In this document: positions 32,059 to 40,086 of the stretch, piece by piece
How positions within the stretch are numbered: position 1 is the first letter of the stretch
How the letters are laid out: every line of letters begins with the position of its first letter
Source of the DNA: Paracoccaceae bacterium
GTDB taxonomy: Bacteria > Pseudomonadota > Alphaproteobacteria > Rhodobacterales > Rhodobacteraceae
Assembly: GCA_021647745.1 (NCBI GenBank)
Contig: JAKIUB010000006.1
Location: 43,655 to 107,654, forward strand
Direction of reading: 5' to 3'
DNA length: 64,000 nt
Program-made: the position numbers and the translations under genes
The notes under the pieces: generated by a model
Told to the model about the DNA's origin: nothing
Seen by the model: only the letters and a program-made list of their open reading frames with translations
Databases searched by the model: none

Positions 32059-34823
32059 CACTATTGAGCAGCAGCAAAAAGCGGCCCAAAAAGCGCCCTA
32101 AAACAAGGCGCAAAAAACGCAAGGAAACCAAGGTTGAAGCGCTGCTGCGTGTCCGTGGCTCCGAAACGATCGGTTTTGGTTTTTTGATTGTGGCGTTGCT
32201 ATTCGCCGCCAGCTTTATCACCTATTCTCCTGATGATCCGTCCTTTTTCACCCAGACAAGCCATGGTTCAAACAACCTTCTGGGCAATTACGGTTCTTAT
32301 ATGGCCGATATTATGCACCGTATACTGGGCGCTGCCTTTTGGCTGCTGCCACTGGCGTTTCTGGTCTGGGGTTTACGGATGATGCTGCATTACGGGGCTA
32401 ATCGTGTATTGCCGCGCCTGATACTGGCACCGATTGCCGTGGTGCTGGGGGCTATTTTGTTTTCGGCTTATGTGCCGGGAGCGGGCTGGGAGTTTAACTA
32501 CGGGCTGGGGGGGATGCTGGGAGATGCCGTGCTAAAAAACACCCTTGGTCTGATACCGCTGCCACTGGCATTGGCGCTGAAAGTACTGACGGTCATTGTT
32601 GCGCTGCTCTTTTTGGCGCTCGGGCTTTATGTATTGGGACTGAGCCGGCTTGAAGCACGGCTGGCACTACGATATTTTCTGGCTGGCCTAGTGGTGGTTT
32701 ATGTCATGCTGCGCGGCGTGGTGGCAAAAATGGCGCCATCGCTCAGCCAAGGGGTCCGCAAGGGCGCAGGCACGCTGGGCGCGGGATTGACGGCTGCCGG
32801 CCAAAAAGGCCTGAGCGCTGCACAAGCCGCCAAAAAACAGGCCATGGAAAAGCGTCAGGCTCAGAAGGCCACCCAGCTTCGCGCCAAGGAAAATCAGGAA
32901 AGCCGCTTTGCCGACCGGCTTGATACCCTGCGCGAAAAAAATACCACACCCAAAGAGAGTGCCGCCCAGCGCCCCGATAGCGCCTCGCTGAGGGCGCGGC
33001 TGAAAGATGATCTTCCGGCCCGGATAGGGGCAGATGATCCCGACGAGGTGATTGATAGCGAGGCATACGGGGTATCACAGCCTGACGGTGCCGACACCGG
33101 CACGCCCGACCGGCCGCGGCTTGGCGGGGTGCGGCGCGCCACCGGTGCGGTGCCCGACCCGCAAGCCGCCATGGTCCCATCCGAGCAGAAGCCGCCGCAA
33201 AAGCCCGAACCACGGGTCAAATACCCTGAGTCAAAGCTCACCCCGAAAAGCAAAAAAGCGCTTGCGGAAGAGCAGCCGAGCCTCGGTCTGGAGCCGCGCG
33301 AGTTTGAGGGGTACGAAACACCGCCGCTCTCCTTGCTGGAAAATGCGACCGATGTGGTGCGCCATCATTTGAGTGATGACGAACTAAACGCCAATGCCCG
33401 CCTGCTCGAAACCGTACTTGACGATTACGGGGTCAAAGGCAAGATCGTGCGGGTGCGCCCTGGCCCGGTGGTCACCATGTATGAGCTGGAGCCTGCTGCG
33501 GGGCTGAAAGCCAGCCGCGTAATTGGCTTGGCCGATGATATCGCGCGCTCGATGTCGGCGCTGGCGGCAAGGGTATCCACTGTGCCGGGGCGTTCTATTA
33601 TCGGTATCGAGCTTCCTAATGAAAACCGCGAGATGGTGCTGCTGCGCGAGATATTTGCCGCCCGCGCCTTTGGCGACAGCAAGCACAAGCTGCCGATGGC
33701 GCTGGGGAAAGACATTGGCGGCGAACCGGTGGTGGTCAACCTCGCAAAAATGCCGCATTTGCTGATTGCCGGCACCACCGGCTCGGGCAAATCTGTGGGG
33801 ATCAACACCATGATCCTTTCGTTGCTTTATGCGCTGTCACCCGAGGAATGCCGGTTGATCATGATTGACCCGAAAATGCTGGAACTCAGCGTGTATGATG
33901 GCATTCCGCATTTGCTTTCACCCGTGGTGACCGATCCTAAAAAAGCCGTGGTGGCCCTTAAATGGGCTGTGGGGGAGATGGAAGAGCGCTACCGCAAGAT
34001 GTCCAAGCTCAATGTGCGCGGCATCGAAGCGTTTAATGGCCGGATCGAGGATGCGCTGAGAAAAGGCGAGGCTTTTACCCGCACGGTACAAACCGGCTTT
34101 GATGACGAAACCGGCGAGCCTGTTTTCGAGACCGAGGAATACTCGCTCGAAAAAATGCCGTATATCGTGGTGGTGGTTGATGAAATGGCCGACCTGATGA
34201 TGGTGGCAGGCAAGGAGATCGAGGCCTGTATTCAGCGCTTGGCACAAATGGCGCGCGCGGCGGGCATTCACCTGATCATGGCGACCCAGCGCCCTTCCGT
34301 CGATGTCATCACCGGCACGATCAAGGCCAACTTTCCGACACGGATCAGCTTTCAGGTGACCTCCAAAATCGACAGCCGCACGGTGCTCGGTGAAATGGGT
34401 GCCGAGCAGCTTTTGGGCAAGGGCGATATGCTGTTTATGGCTGGCGGCGGGCGCATTACCCGTGTGCATGGCCCGTTTGTCTCGGATCAGGAGGTCGAGG
34501 AAGTGGTTAATTTCCTGAAATCCCAAGGGGCGCCGGAGTATGTATCAAGTGTGGTCGAGGGGCCAAAAGGAGGGGCGGGCACCGATATAGATGCGGTACT
34601 TGGCCTTGGCACCGACGAGGCCGACAAAAATGCCCTGCTTGACCAGGCCATCGCTATTGTGGCAAGAGACCGCAAATGCTCTATTTCCTATATCCAGCGC
34701 AAGCTTTCAATCGGTTATAACAAGGCCGCAAAGCTAGTGGAGGAAATGGAAGATATGGGCGTAGTTTCGCCTGCCAATCATGTTGGCAAGCGCGAGGTGC
34801 TTGTGCCGGAAAGCTCGGTTTAG
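32055..34823 (+). CDS. ftsK: DNA translocase FtsK
   Basis: A 922-residue septum-anchored ATPase that pumps chromosome termini during division. A basic N-terminus (SSKKRPKKRPKTRRKKRK) is followed by about four membrane segments between residues 35 and 215. A charged linker spans about 230-430. The RecA-like motor has Walker A GTTGSGKSVGIN near residue 575 and Walker B VVVVDEMADLM. The C-terminal winged-helix gamma domain (CSISYIQRKLSIGYNKAAKL) reads KOPS sites. Confidence 0.96.
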   Translation: MTLLSSSKKRPKKRPKTRRKKRKETKVEALLRVRGSETIGFGFLIVALLFAASFITYSPDDPSFFTQTSHGSNNLLGNYGSYMADIMHRILGAAFWLLPLAFLVWGLRMMLHYGANRVLPRLILAPIAVVLGAILFSAYVPGAGWEFNYGLGGMLGDAVLKNTLGLIPLPLALALKVLTVIVALLFLALGLYVLGLSRLEARLALRYFLAGLVVVYVMLRGVVAKMAPSLSQGVRKGAGTLGAGLTAAGQKGLSAAQAAKKQAMEKRQAQKATQLRAKENQESRFADRLDTLREKNTTPKESAAQRPDSASLRARLKDDLPARIGADDPDEVIDSEAYGVSQPDGADTGTPDRPRLGGVRRATGAVPDPQAAMVPSEQKPPQKPEPRVKYPESKLTPKSKKALAEEQPSLGLEPREFEGYETPPLSLLENATDVVRHHLSDDELNANARLLETVLDDYGVKGKIVRVRPGPVVTMYELEPAAGLKASRVIGLADDIARSMSALAARVSTVPGRSIIGIELPNENREMVLLREIFAARAFGDSKHKLPMALGKDIGGEPVVVNLAKMPHLLIAGTTGSGKSVGINTMILSLLYALSPEECRLIMIDPKMLELSVYDGIPHLLSPVVTDPKKAVVALKWAVGEMEERYRKMSKLNVRGIEAFNGRIEDALRKGEAFTRTVQTGFDDETGEPVFETEEYSLEKMPYIVVVVDEMADLMMVAGKEIEACIQRLAQMARAAGIHLIMATQRPSVDVITGTIKANFPTRISFQVTSKIDSRTVLGEMGAEQLLGKGDMLFMAGGGRITRVHGPFVSDQEVEEVVNFLKSQGAPEYVSSVVEGPKGGAGTDIDAVLGLGTDEADKNALLDQAIAIVARDRKCSISYIQRKLSIGYNKAAKLVEEMEDMGVVSPANHVGKREVLVPESSV

Positions 34824-34892
34824 TATCCCTTGCCGAACCAAAACAGAAATTCTGGCGCTTGGTGGCGCCAGCAAAAACCGAAGGTGTGGTGA

Positions 34893-35501
34893 ATGGACAG
34901 ACGTTACTTTTTGGCCGGCAGTGCGGCATTGCTGGCAGCGCCGGCCTATGCTGCCAGTGATTCCATCCAGCGGCTGAATGAATACCTGACCAATCTGCGC
35001 TCTGTCACAGCCACCTTTCGTCAGGAAAATGCCGACGGCACAGTGACCACCGGCAGGTTTTTTCTGAAAAAGCCCGGAAAAATGCGCTTTGAATATAACG
35101 CGCCGTCTGATTCTCTGGTGGTCGCCGATGGACGCACGCTGGCGATTTTTGACGCTAAATCAAATGTCAGCCCCCAGCGCTACCCCCAGCGCCGCACACC
35201 GCTTTCGCTGCTCTCTCTGGAGAATATTGACGTGACCAGCTCGGTCTTTGTCCGCCGGATCGAAGAACAGAGCGGCCGCACCTATATGACAATGTTTGAC
35301 CCCGAAAAGCCGCGCAACGGCCAGATGGTTATGGTTTTTGAAACCGACCCGATGGCGCTGATCGAATGGGTTCTGACCGACAAATCCGGCCTGGAAACAC
35401 GGGTTTTCCTTGATGCGCTGGAAACCGGCACCGAGCTGAATAACCGGCTGTTCAACATCGGGTGGAATATTCGTGATTTTGAATCTCGCCAAGGCGGATA
35501 G
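34893..35501 (+). CDS. lolA: Outer-membrane lipoprotein carrier protein LolA
   Basis: A 202-residue periplasmic carrier moving lipoproteins from LolCDE to the outer membrane. A short signal peptide (MDRRYFLAGSAALLAAPAYA) is followed by NEYLTNLRSVTATFRQE and GRFFLKKPGKMRFEY, the standard LolA opening. It is directly after ftsK, as in related genomes. A stem-loop, CTGGCGC/GCGCCAG (34853-34872), lies between the two genes. Confidence 0.92.
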   Translation: MDRRYFLAGSAALLAAPAYAASDSIQRLNEYLTNLRSVTATFRQENADGTVTTGRFFLKKPGKMRFEYNAPSDSLVVADGRTLAIFDAKSNVSPQRYPQRRTPLSLLSLENIDVTSSVFVRRIEEQSGRTYMTMFDPEKPRNGQMVMVFETDPMALIEWVLTDKSGLETRVFLDALETGTELNNRLFNIGWNIRDFESRQGG

Positions 35502-35511
35502 ACCAAAAAAA

Positions 35512-35537
35512 GCCGCGCAGTAAAGGCGGCGATTTTT
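35512..35537. terminator. Terminator between lolA and the DsrC-like gene
   Basis: GCCGC (35512-35516) pairs with GCGGC (35526-35530), followed by GATTTTT on the plus strand and preceded by seven A residues (T-run on the minus strand). It separates two convergent genes. Confidence 0.7.
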
Positions 35538-35559
35538 CTTCATATCAATATCTGAAAGC

Positions 35560-35898
35560 TTAATACCCGCCTTTGCGGCGGCTTTCCGGCAGGCCGGCTA
35601 TCTTGCCGCCCTGTTTGGAGGGATCTCCCGGAAATAGCACATAAACATCGCGCTGGCTGAGTTTTTCGCCCCATTCCTTGCCCATGGCTTTTACAATCGC
35701 GCGGGTATTGGGATGCACTCCGCCTCCGCTGAAATATTCGTCGCGCAAAAAGTTGATCAGGTCCCAGTGCCGGTCGGTCAGCTCGATATCTTCTGCGGTA
35801 GCCAGCGCCTTGGCCATGTCTTCCGACCAGTCTTCGTGGTTGACCAGGTGGCCATTATCGTTGGTTTCGTATTCTACACCGTTAAATTCAAATGCCAT
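35560..35898 (-). CDS. DsrC-family paralogue lacking both C-terminal cysteines (RspA-type)
   Basis: A 112-residue protein that aligns along its whole length with DsrC of the same window (NGHLVNHEDWSEDMAKAL, EDIELTDRHWDLINFLRDEY, KIAGLP). The two active cysteines of the C-terminal arm are both replaced: Cys98 by glycine (KQGGKIAG) and the penultimate cysteine by glycine (RRKGGY). There is no cysteine anywhere. DsrC proteins without cysteines have been named RspA and are thought to be regulatory; the sequence supports that it cannot carry sulfur. It stands alone between lolA and an aldo/keto reductase, away from the dsr operon. Confidence 0.85.
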   Translation of the reverse strand: MAFEFNGVEYETNDNGHLVNHEDWSEDMAKALATAEDIELTDRHWDLINFLRDEYFSGGGVHPNTRAIVKAMGKEWGEKLSQRDVYVLFPGDPSKQGGKIAGLPESRRKGGY

Positions 35899-35972
35899 AG
35901 TGTTCTCCCCGTTTTAGCATGTGAGAATTATAGATATTCAAATAACACAATATGATTCGCCGTTCAACTGTG

Positions 35973-37016
35973 TCACATCGGCATAGGGGTGCGGCTGTAA
36001 ATCTCCTGAATCCCCGCCAGCACCTCGTCCGAAAGCACGATATCTGCCCCTTTGAGCAGGTGTGCAAGCTGGGCGCTTGTGGTGGCGCCGACAATGGCCG
36101 CAGCCATAAACGGGCGGCTGGTGCAAAAGGCCAGCGCCATATGCACTGGGTCAATTCCGTGCGCCTGTGCCAATGCGGTGTATTCATCAGTGGCCCGCAG
36201 GCTTTGCGGTGTAAGCCGCCCGCTGAGAAGTGGATTGATGCTGCGGCGGCTGCCCTCGGGGGTAACATCACCGCTATATTTTCCGGTCAAAATTCCGACG
36301 GCCAGTGGAGAGAAGGCCAGCAGGCCAACATCCTCATGGTGGCTCAGCTCGGCAAGGTCGAGATCATAATGGCGGCAGAGCAGGGAGTATTCATTCTGGA
36401 TGGTGGCCACCCTTGGCAGCCCTTCGGCCTCGGCTATACGCAAAAACTGGGCCGTGCCCCAAGCACTTTCATTGGACAGCCCGATATGGCGGATTTTTCC
36501 GGTGCGCACCAGCGTATCAAGTGTGTGCAGTGCAGCACTGATATCATCCAGTGCTTTGGTTTTATTTTGACTGGCGGGGTTAAAGCCCCAGTTTTGCCTA
36601 AAGTGATAAGAGCCGCGATTGGGCCAGTGCAGCTGATAAAGGTCGATCACATCGGTTTTGAGTCGCTTGAGACTGGCCTCGACGGCCTCGGTGATGGTCG
36701 CGGGTGAAATAGGTGCGCCGTTCCGCACTGCCTTGGCCCCGCCACCGGCCACTTTGGTCGCAATCAACACCTCGCCACGCCGCCCGGATTTTTCCAGCCA
36801 GTTGCCGATGATTACCTCGCTATCGCCACAGGTTTCGGCCAATATCGGGTTAACCGGATAAAGCTCTGCGGTGTCGATCAGGTTGATCCCCGCTTCCACG
36901 GCCATATCAAGCTGGCGGTGGGCATCGGTTTCGCTGGTCTGGGTGCCAAAAGTCATGGTCCCGAGAGAAAAAATGCCGGTTTTGAGGCCGGTGCGGCCCA
37001 GAGGTCTGGTTTTCAT
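35973..37016 (-). CDS. Aldo/keto reductase (Tas/YajO-like)
   Basis: A 347-residue NADPH-dependent oxidoreductase. The start is the ATG at 37016 (MKTRPLGRTGLKTGIFSLG). The TIM-barrel AKR motifs are GINLIDTAELYP with the catalytic Asp and Tyr, EVIIGNWL, VLIATKVAG with the Lys, LYQLHWPNRG with the His, and TGKYSG near the cofactor site. The length and the YHFRQNW region fit the Tas subgroup. Substrate unknown. It ends 75 bases downstream of the RspA-type start. Confidence 0.9.
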   Translation of the reverse strand: MKTRPLGRTGLKTGIFSLGTMTFGTQTSETDAHRQLDMAVEAGINLIDTAELYPVNPILAETCGDSEVIIGNWLEKSGRRGEVLIATKVAGGGAKAVRNGAPISPATITEAVEASLKRLKTDVIDLYQLHWPNRGSYHFRQNWGFNPASQNKTKALDDISAALHTLDTLVRTGKIRHIGLSNESAWGTAQFLRIAEAEGLPRVATIQNEYSLLCRHYDLDLAELSHHEDVGLLAFSPLAVGILTGKYSGDVTPEGSRRSINPLLSGRLTPQSLRATDEYTALAQAHGIDPVHMALAFCTSRPFMAAAIVGATTSAQLAHLLKGADIVLSDEVLAGIQEIYSRTPMPM

Positions 37017-37116
37017 GGAAGGCTCCTGTTTGATTCTAGACACATTACATCAGAATAAAGCACAGGAAAAGATTTGACGGGTTGTTCTGGGCGGCGAAGC
37101 GCCCTACATAATCCCC

Positions 37117-37896
37117 ATGAAAAACCTGCTAAAACTGTTCAAATCCACCCCGAAAGTCGCTGTTATCCGGCTAAACGGAGCCATCGGCACCGGTCGGGGC
37201 AGCCTGACAGACACCTCCCTCGCCCCTTTCATAGAAAAAGCCTTTACCAAGGGAAAGCCAAAGGCGGTTGCTTTGCTGATCAATTCCCCGGGCGGCTCGC
37301 CTGCCCAGTCGGCGTTAATCGCGGCGCGTATCCGGCGGCTGGCGGCCGAGGAGGAGCTGGAAGTTTTTGCTTTTGTCGAGGATGTCGCGGCATCGGGCGG
37401 CTATTGGCTGGCTACAGCGGCAGACCAGATATATGCCGACGACAATTCCGTTCTTGGCTCGATCGGGGTGATCTCCGGCGGTTTTGGCTTTCACGAATTT
37501 CTTAAATCCCACGGGGTCGAGCGGCGGGTGCATACCGCAGGCGAAAGCAAATCCATGATGGACCCTTTCCAGCCGGAAAAAGAAGAAGATGTTATCCGGC
37601 TGAAGGAAATCATGTCGCACATCCACATGAATTTTATCAAGCAGGTGCGCCAGCGCCGTGGCGCCAAGCTAAGCGGTGAAAACCTGTTTAACGGCGAAAT
37701 ATGGCTCGGCCAGCAAGCGGTGGAAAACGGCCTGATCGACGGCATCAGCCATTTGGTGCCGGAAATGAAGTCGCGCTTTGGCGACAAGGTCCAGTTCAAG
37801 GTCTATGGTCCGAAAAAAGGCCTGCTGGCGCGCTTCGGTGCCACTGTGCTTGCCCAGATCGAGGAGCGCCGTCTGTGGGCGCGTTTCGGGCTGTAA
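37117..37896 (+). CDS. S49-family (SppA/SohB-like) serine peptidase
   Basis: A 259-residue ClpP-fold peptidase for signal peptides or membrane proteins. The Ser-Lys dyad is visible: Ser93 in VAASGGYWLA and Lys145 in GESKSMMDPF. NSPGGSPAQS (residues 57-65) is the oxyanion region. No clear N-terminal membrane anchor is seen, unlike most SppA. It is followed directly by a small membrane protein gene at 37898. Confidence 0.9.
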   Translation: MKNLLKLFKSTPKVAVIRLNGAIGTGRGSLTDTSLAPFIEKAFTKGKPKAVALLINSPGGSPAQSALIAARIRRLAAEEELEVFAFVEDVAASGGYWLATAADQIYADDNSVLGSIGVISGGFGFHEFLKSHGVERRVHTAGESKSMMDPFQPEKEEDVIRLKEIMSHIHMNFIKQVRQRRGAKLSGENLFNGEIWLGQQAVENGLIDGISHLVPEMKSRFGDKVQFKVYGPKKGLLARFGATVLAQIEERRLWARFGL

Positions 37897-37897
37897 T

Positions 37898-38077
37898 ATG
37901 TTTTTAAAAGTTGTAGTTATATTCTTGCTGGTAATGATGCTGGTTGGCATGCTTGGCAAGGTCTTCAACCCGGATGCCAAGCCTAAAAAACGGCTGGTGC
38001 GCAAATGCCCGGCCTGTGGCAGCTTTCTCATCGGTAGCGGCCCTTGTACGCGCTGCACAAAGAAAAAGGGCGGATGA
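37898..38077 (+). CDS. 59-residue membrane-anchored zinc-ribbon protein
   Basis: This small gene starts with an ATG two bases after the peptidase stop. One transmembrane helix covers residues 3-22, followed by a basic linker and a zinc-ribbon-like set of cysteines: C37-P-A-C40 and C50-T-R-C53. The last residues are lysine-rich. It overlaps the exchanger gene (GGATGATG), so it is part of the operon. No named family is recognised; a metal-binding partner of the peptidase or exchanger is possible. Confidence 0.75.
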   Translation: MFLKVVVIFLLVMMLVGMLGKVFNPDAKPKKRLVRKCPACGSFLIGSGPCTRCTKKKGG

Positions 38078-39021
38078 TGGCGATATTATTGGTTGTCGCC
38101 GGGCTTTTATTGCTGGTTTTTGCCGGTGATCTGTTGGTCAAGGGCGCGGTGGCCCTGAGCTTGCGGCTCGGCGTGCCTACCCTGATTGTCAGTGTAACCA
38201 TTGTCGGCTTCGGCACCTCGGCTCCGGAAATGCTTATCGCCATCCAGTCGGCGCTCGAAGGGGTGCCGGGCTTGGCGCTGGGCAATGTGGTTGGCTCCAA
38301 CACTGCCAATGTGCTGCTGGTGCTCGGGGTTCCGGCGCTGCTCTTTACCCTTGATACCTCGACTACCGACACCCGCCGGATATACATGGTGATGATGGGG
38401 GTGTCGGTAATCTTTGTGGCTCTGGCCTTTATGGGACCACTCCACTTCTGGCACGCGGCAATTCTGCTCGGGCTGCTTGCTCTGATGCTGTGGGACAATC
38501 TCAGAACCGCGCTTGCCTCGCGTAGCGGGGCCGCCGCCGCCGAAAAAGAGTTGAGCGAGCTGGCGCCAGACATGCCGGGTTGGCGGGTGGCGGCTTATAT
38601 CATGGCCGGGGTTATCGGCTTGCCGCTGGGCGCACAGCTGATGATCGAGGGTGCGCTGGTCATCGCAGAGCACTATGCTATCAGCCCCGAAATTATCGGC
38701 CTGACACTGGTGGCGGTCGGCACGTCTTTGCCGGAGCTGGCCACTACCACTGTTGCCGCCCTGCGCCGCGAGGCCGAGGTGGCACTTGGCAATGTTATCG
38801 GCTCTAATATGTTTAACCTTTTGGCGATCATGGGGGTGACCAGCTTGTTTGGCCCGCTGCCCGTTGCCCCGCAATTCCTGCAAATGGATCTCTGGATCAT
38901 GCTTGGGGCCTCGGCACTGGTCGGGATATTTGTGTTTTCAAAGCTGAAGCTGACCCGCCTCTGGGGGGTGTTGTTTCTTGGCCTTTATGTGGGCTATACG
39001 GTATTTCTATTGGGGAGATAG
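38074..39021 (+). CDS. CaxA/YrbG-type calcium/sodium antiporter
   Basis: A 315-residue inner-membrane exchanger of the CaCA superfamily with about ten hydrophobic segments in two inverted repeats. The alpha-repeat motifs are VTIVGFGTSAPEMLI near residue 50, then GNVVGSNTANVLLVLG, and in the second half LVAVGTSLPELATT and GNVIGSNMFNLLAI. The start is the ATG at 38074, overlapping the previous stop; an ATG three bases later is equally possible. Confidence 0.92.
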   Translation: MMAILLVVAGLLLLVFAGDLLVKGAVALSLRLGVPTLIVSVTIVGFGTSAPEMLIAIQSALEGVPGLALGNVVGSNTANVLLVLGVPALLFTLDTSTTDTRRIYMVMMGVSVIFVALAFMGPLHFWHAAILLGLLALMLWDNLRTALASRSGAAAAEKELSELAPDMPGWRVAAYIMAGVIGLPLGAQLMIEGALVIAEHYAISPEIIGLTLVAVGTSLPELATTTVAALRREAEVALGNVIGSNMFNLLAIMGVTSLFGPLPVAPQFLQMDLWIMLGASALVGIFVFSKLKLTRLWGVLFLGLYVGYTVFLLGR

Positions 39022-39024
39022 ACA

Positions 39025-39801
39025 ATGGCAAGCGCAGCATTGATAACCGGCGGCGCGGCGCGACTCGGGCAGGCAATGGCACTGCGGCTCGCCAAACGCG
39101 GCACCAACATTGTCGTGCATTATGCCAATAGCGATAAAGCGGCTCAAGATACGGTGGAGGCGGCCCGCGCCCTCGGGGTAAGAGCCGTGATGCTACAAGC
39201 CGACCTGCTGGAGCCTGACGCCGTGGCCGCACTGGTGCCCCGCGCCGCCGCCGCGCTGGAGCAGCCACTTGATATTCTGGTCAACAACGCCTCGATTTTC
39301 GAATATGACCGGATAGAAACCCTCACCCCGCAAAGCTGGGATAGGCATATTGACTCAAACCTGCGCGCGCCGGTATTCCTGACCCAGTATTTTGCCGCTC
39401 AGGCGCCGCAAGCGGGTAATGATGGCGAGCCGGTTGCCAGTGCCAATGTGATCAATATGATCGACCAGCGCGTGCGTAAGCTGACCCCCGAATTTATGAC
39501 CTACACCTTGGCCAAGGCCGGTCTCTGGGCATTTACCAAGACCGCAGCCCAAGGGCTTGCCCCGCAAATCCGTGTGAATGCTATCGGTCCAGGGCCGACG
39601 CTTGTCGGCGCGCGCCAGTCTGAAGAACATTTCGTAAGGCAACGAAATGCTACGATATTGCAGCGCGGCTCCTCTCCAGAGGAGATCTGCCGTGCGATGG
39701 AGTTCATTCTTGATTCGCCCGGATTTACCGGCCAGTTGCTCTGTATGGATGGCGGCCAGCACCTCGCATGGCAGACCCCGGATATTCAAGGCCCGGAGTG
39801 A
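39025..39801 (+). CDS. SDR oxidoreductase resembling pteridine reductase (PTR1/FolM)
   Basis: A 258-residue short-chain dehydrogenase. The cofactor motif ITGGAARLGQAMALRL has the T-G-x-A-x-R-x-G form of pteridine reductases, and LVNNASIFEYD is present. The usual catalytic serine is replaced: NMIDQR supplies an aspartate thirteen residues before the tyrosine of YTLAK, the same D-x12-Y-x3-K spacing as in Leishmania PTR1. This suggests dihydropteridine/dihydrofolate reduction rather than a classical SDR reaction. It is four bases after the exchanger and upstream of uvrC. Confidence 0.87.
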   Translation: MASAALITGGAARLGQAMALRLAKRGTNIVVHYANSDKAAQDTVEAARALGVRAVMLQADLLEPDAVAALVPRAAAALEQPLDILVNNASIFEYDRIETLTPQSWDRHIDSNLRAPVFLTQYFAAQAPQAGNDGEPVASANVINMIDQRVRKLTPEFMTYTLAKAGLWAFTKTAAQGLAPQIRVNAIGPGPTLVGARQSEEHFVRQRNATILQRGSSPEEICRAMEFILDSPGFTGQLLCMDGGQHLAWQTPDIQGPE

Positions 39802-40086
39802 GCGGGGCAGAGTTGTCCACCTAGCAAGCCCCCGTTAACATATGGTTTAATTTTCCTTAATAAAATCAACTTGGTAGGTCGTTACAAAAATAGTATCGTT
39901 ATTTATCAACAGCTTAAAAAACTGCCTATTTTTTGCCCAAACCGATCAAACATGCCTTTTATAAGGAATTCCTGCGGTCCGGCCCGAGTTTTCCCCAGAG
40001 TTATCCACAGAAGCGGTGGATGCCTTTTCTCTTGATTTTGTACAAAGGTGGGTGCGCTCTTTTGGAGAATCACCTATGTTCACGTT
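39802..40086. promoter_or_regulatory. AT-rich region with DnaA-box-like sites before uvrC
   Basis: The 285-base non-coding stretch has a perfect DnaA box TTATCCACA at 40001-40009, a one-mismatch box TTATCAACA at 39903-39911 and a two-mismatch TTGTCCACC at 39813-39821. The part from 39840 to 39970 is markedly AT-rich and contains one GTTACAAA at 39881. It probably holds the uvrC promoter. An origin is not supported by the neighbouring genes. Confidence 0.45.

Noticed and set aside
39802..40086. Chromosomal replication origin
   Set aside because: DnaA-like boxes and AT-rich sequence are present, but neighbours are uvrC and an SDR, not the hemE/parAB/dnaA context expected in alphaproteobacteria.
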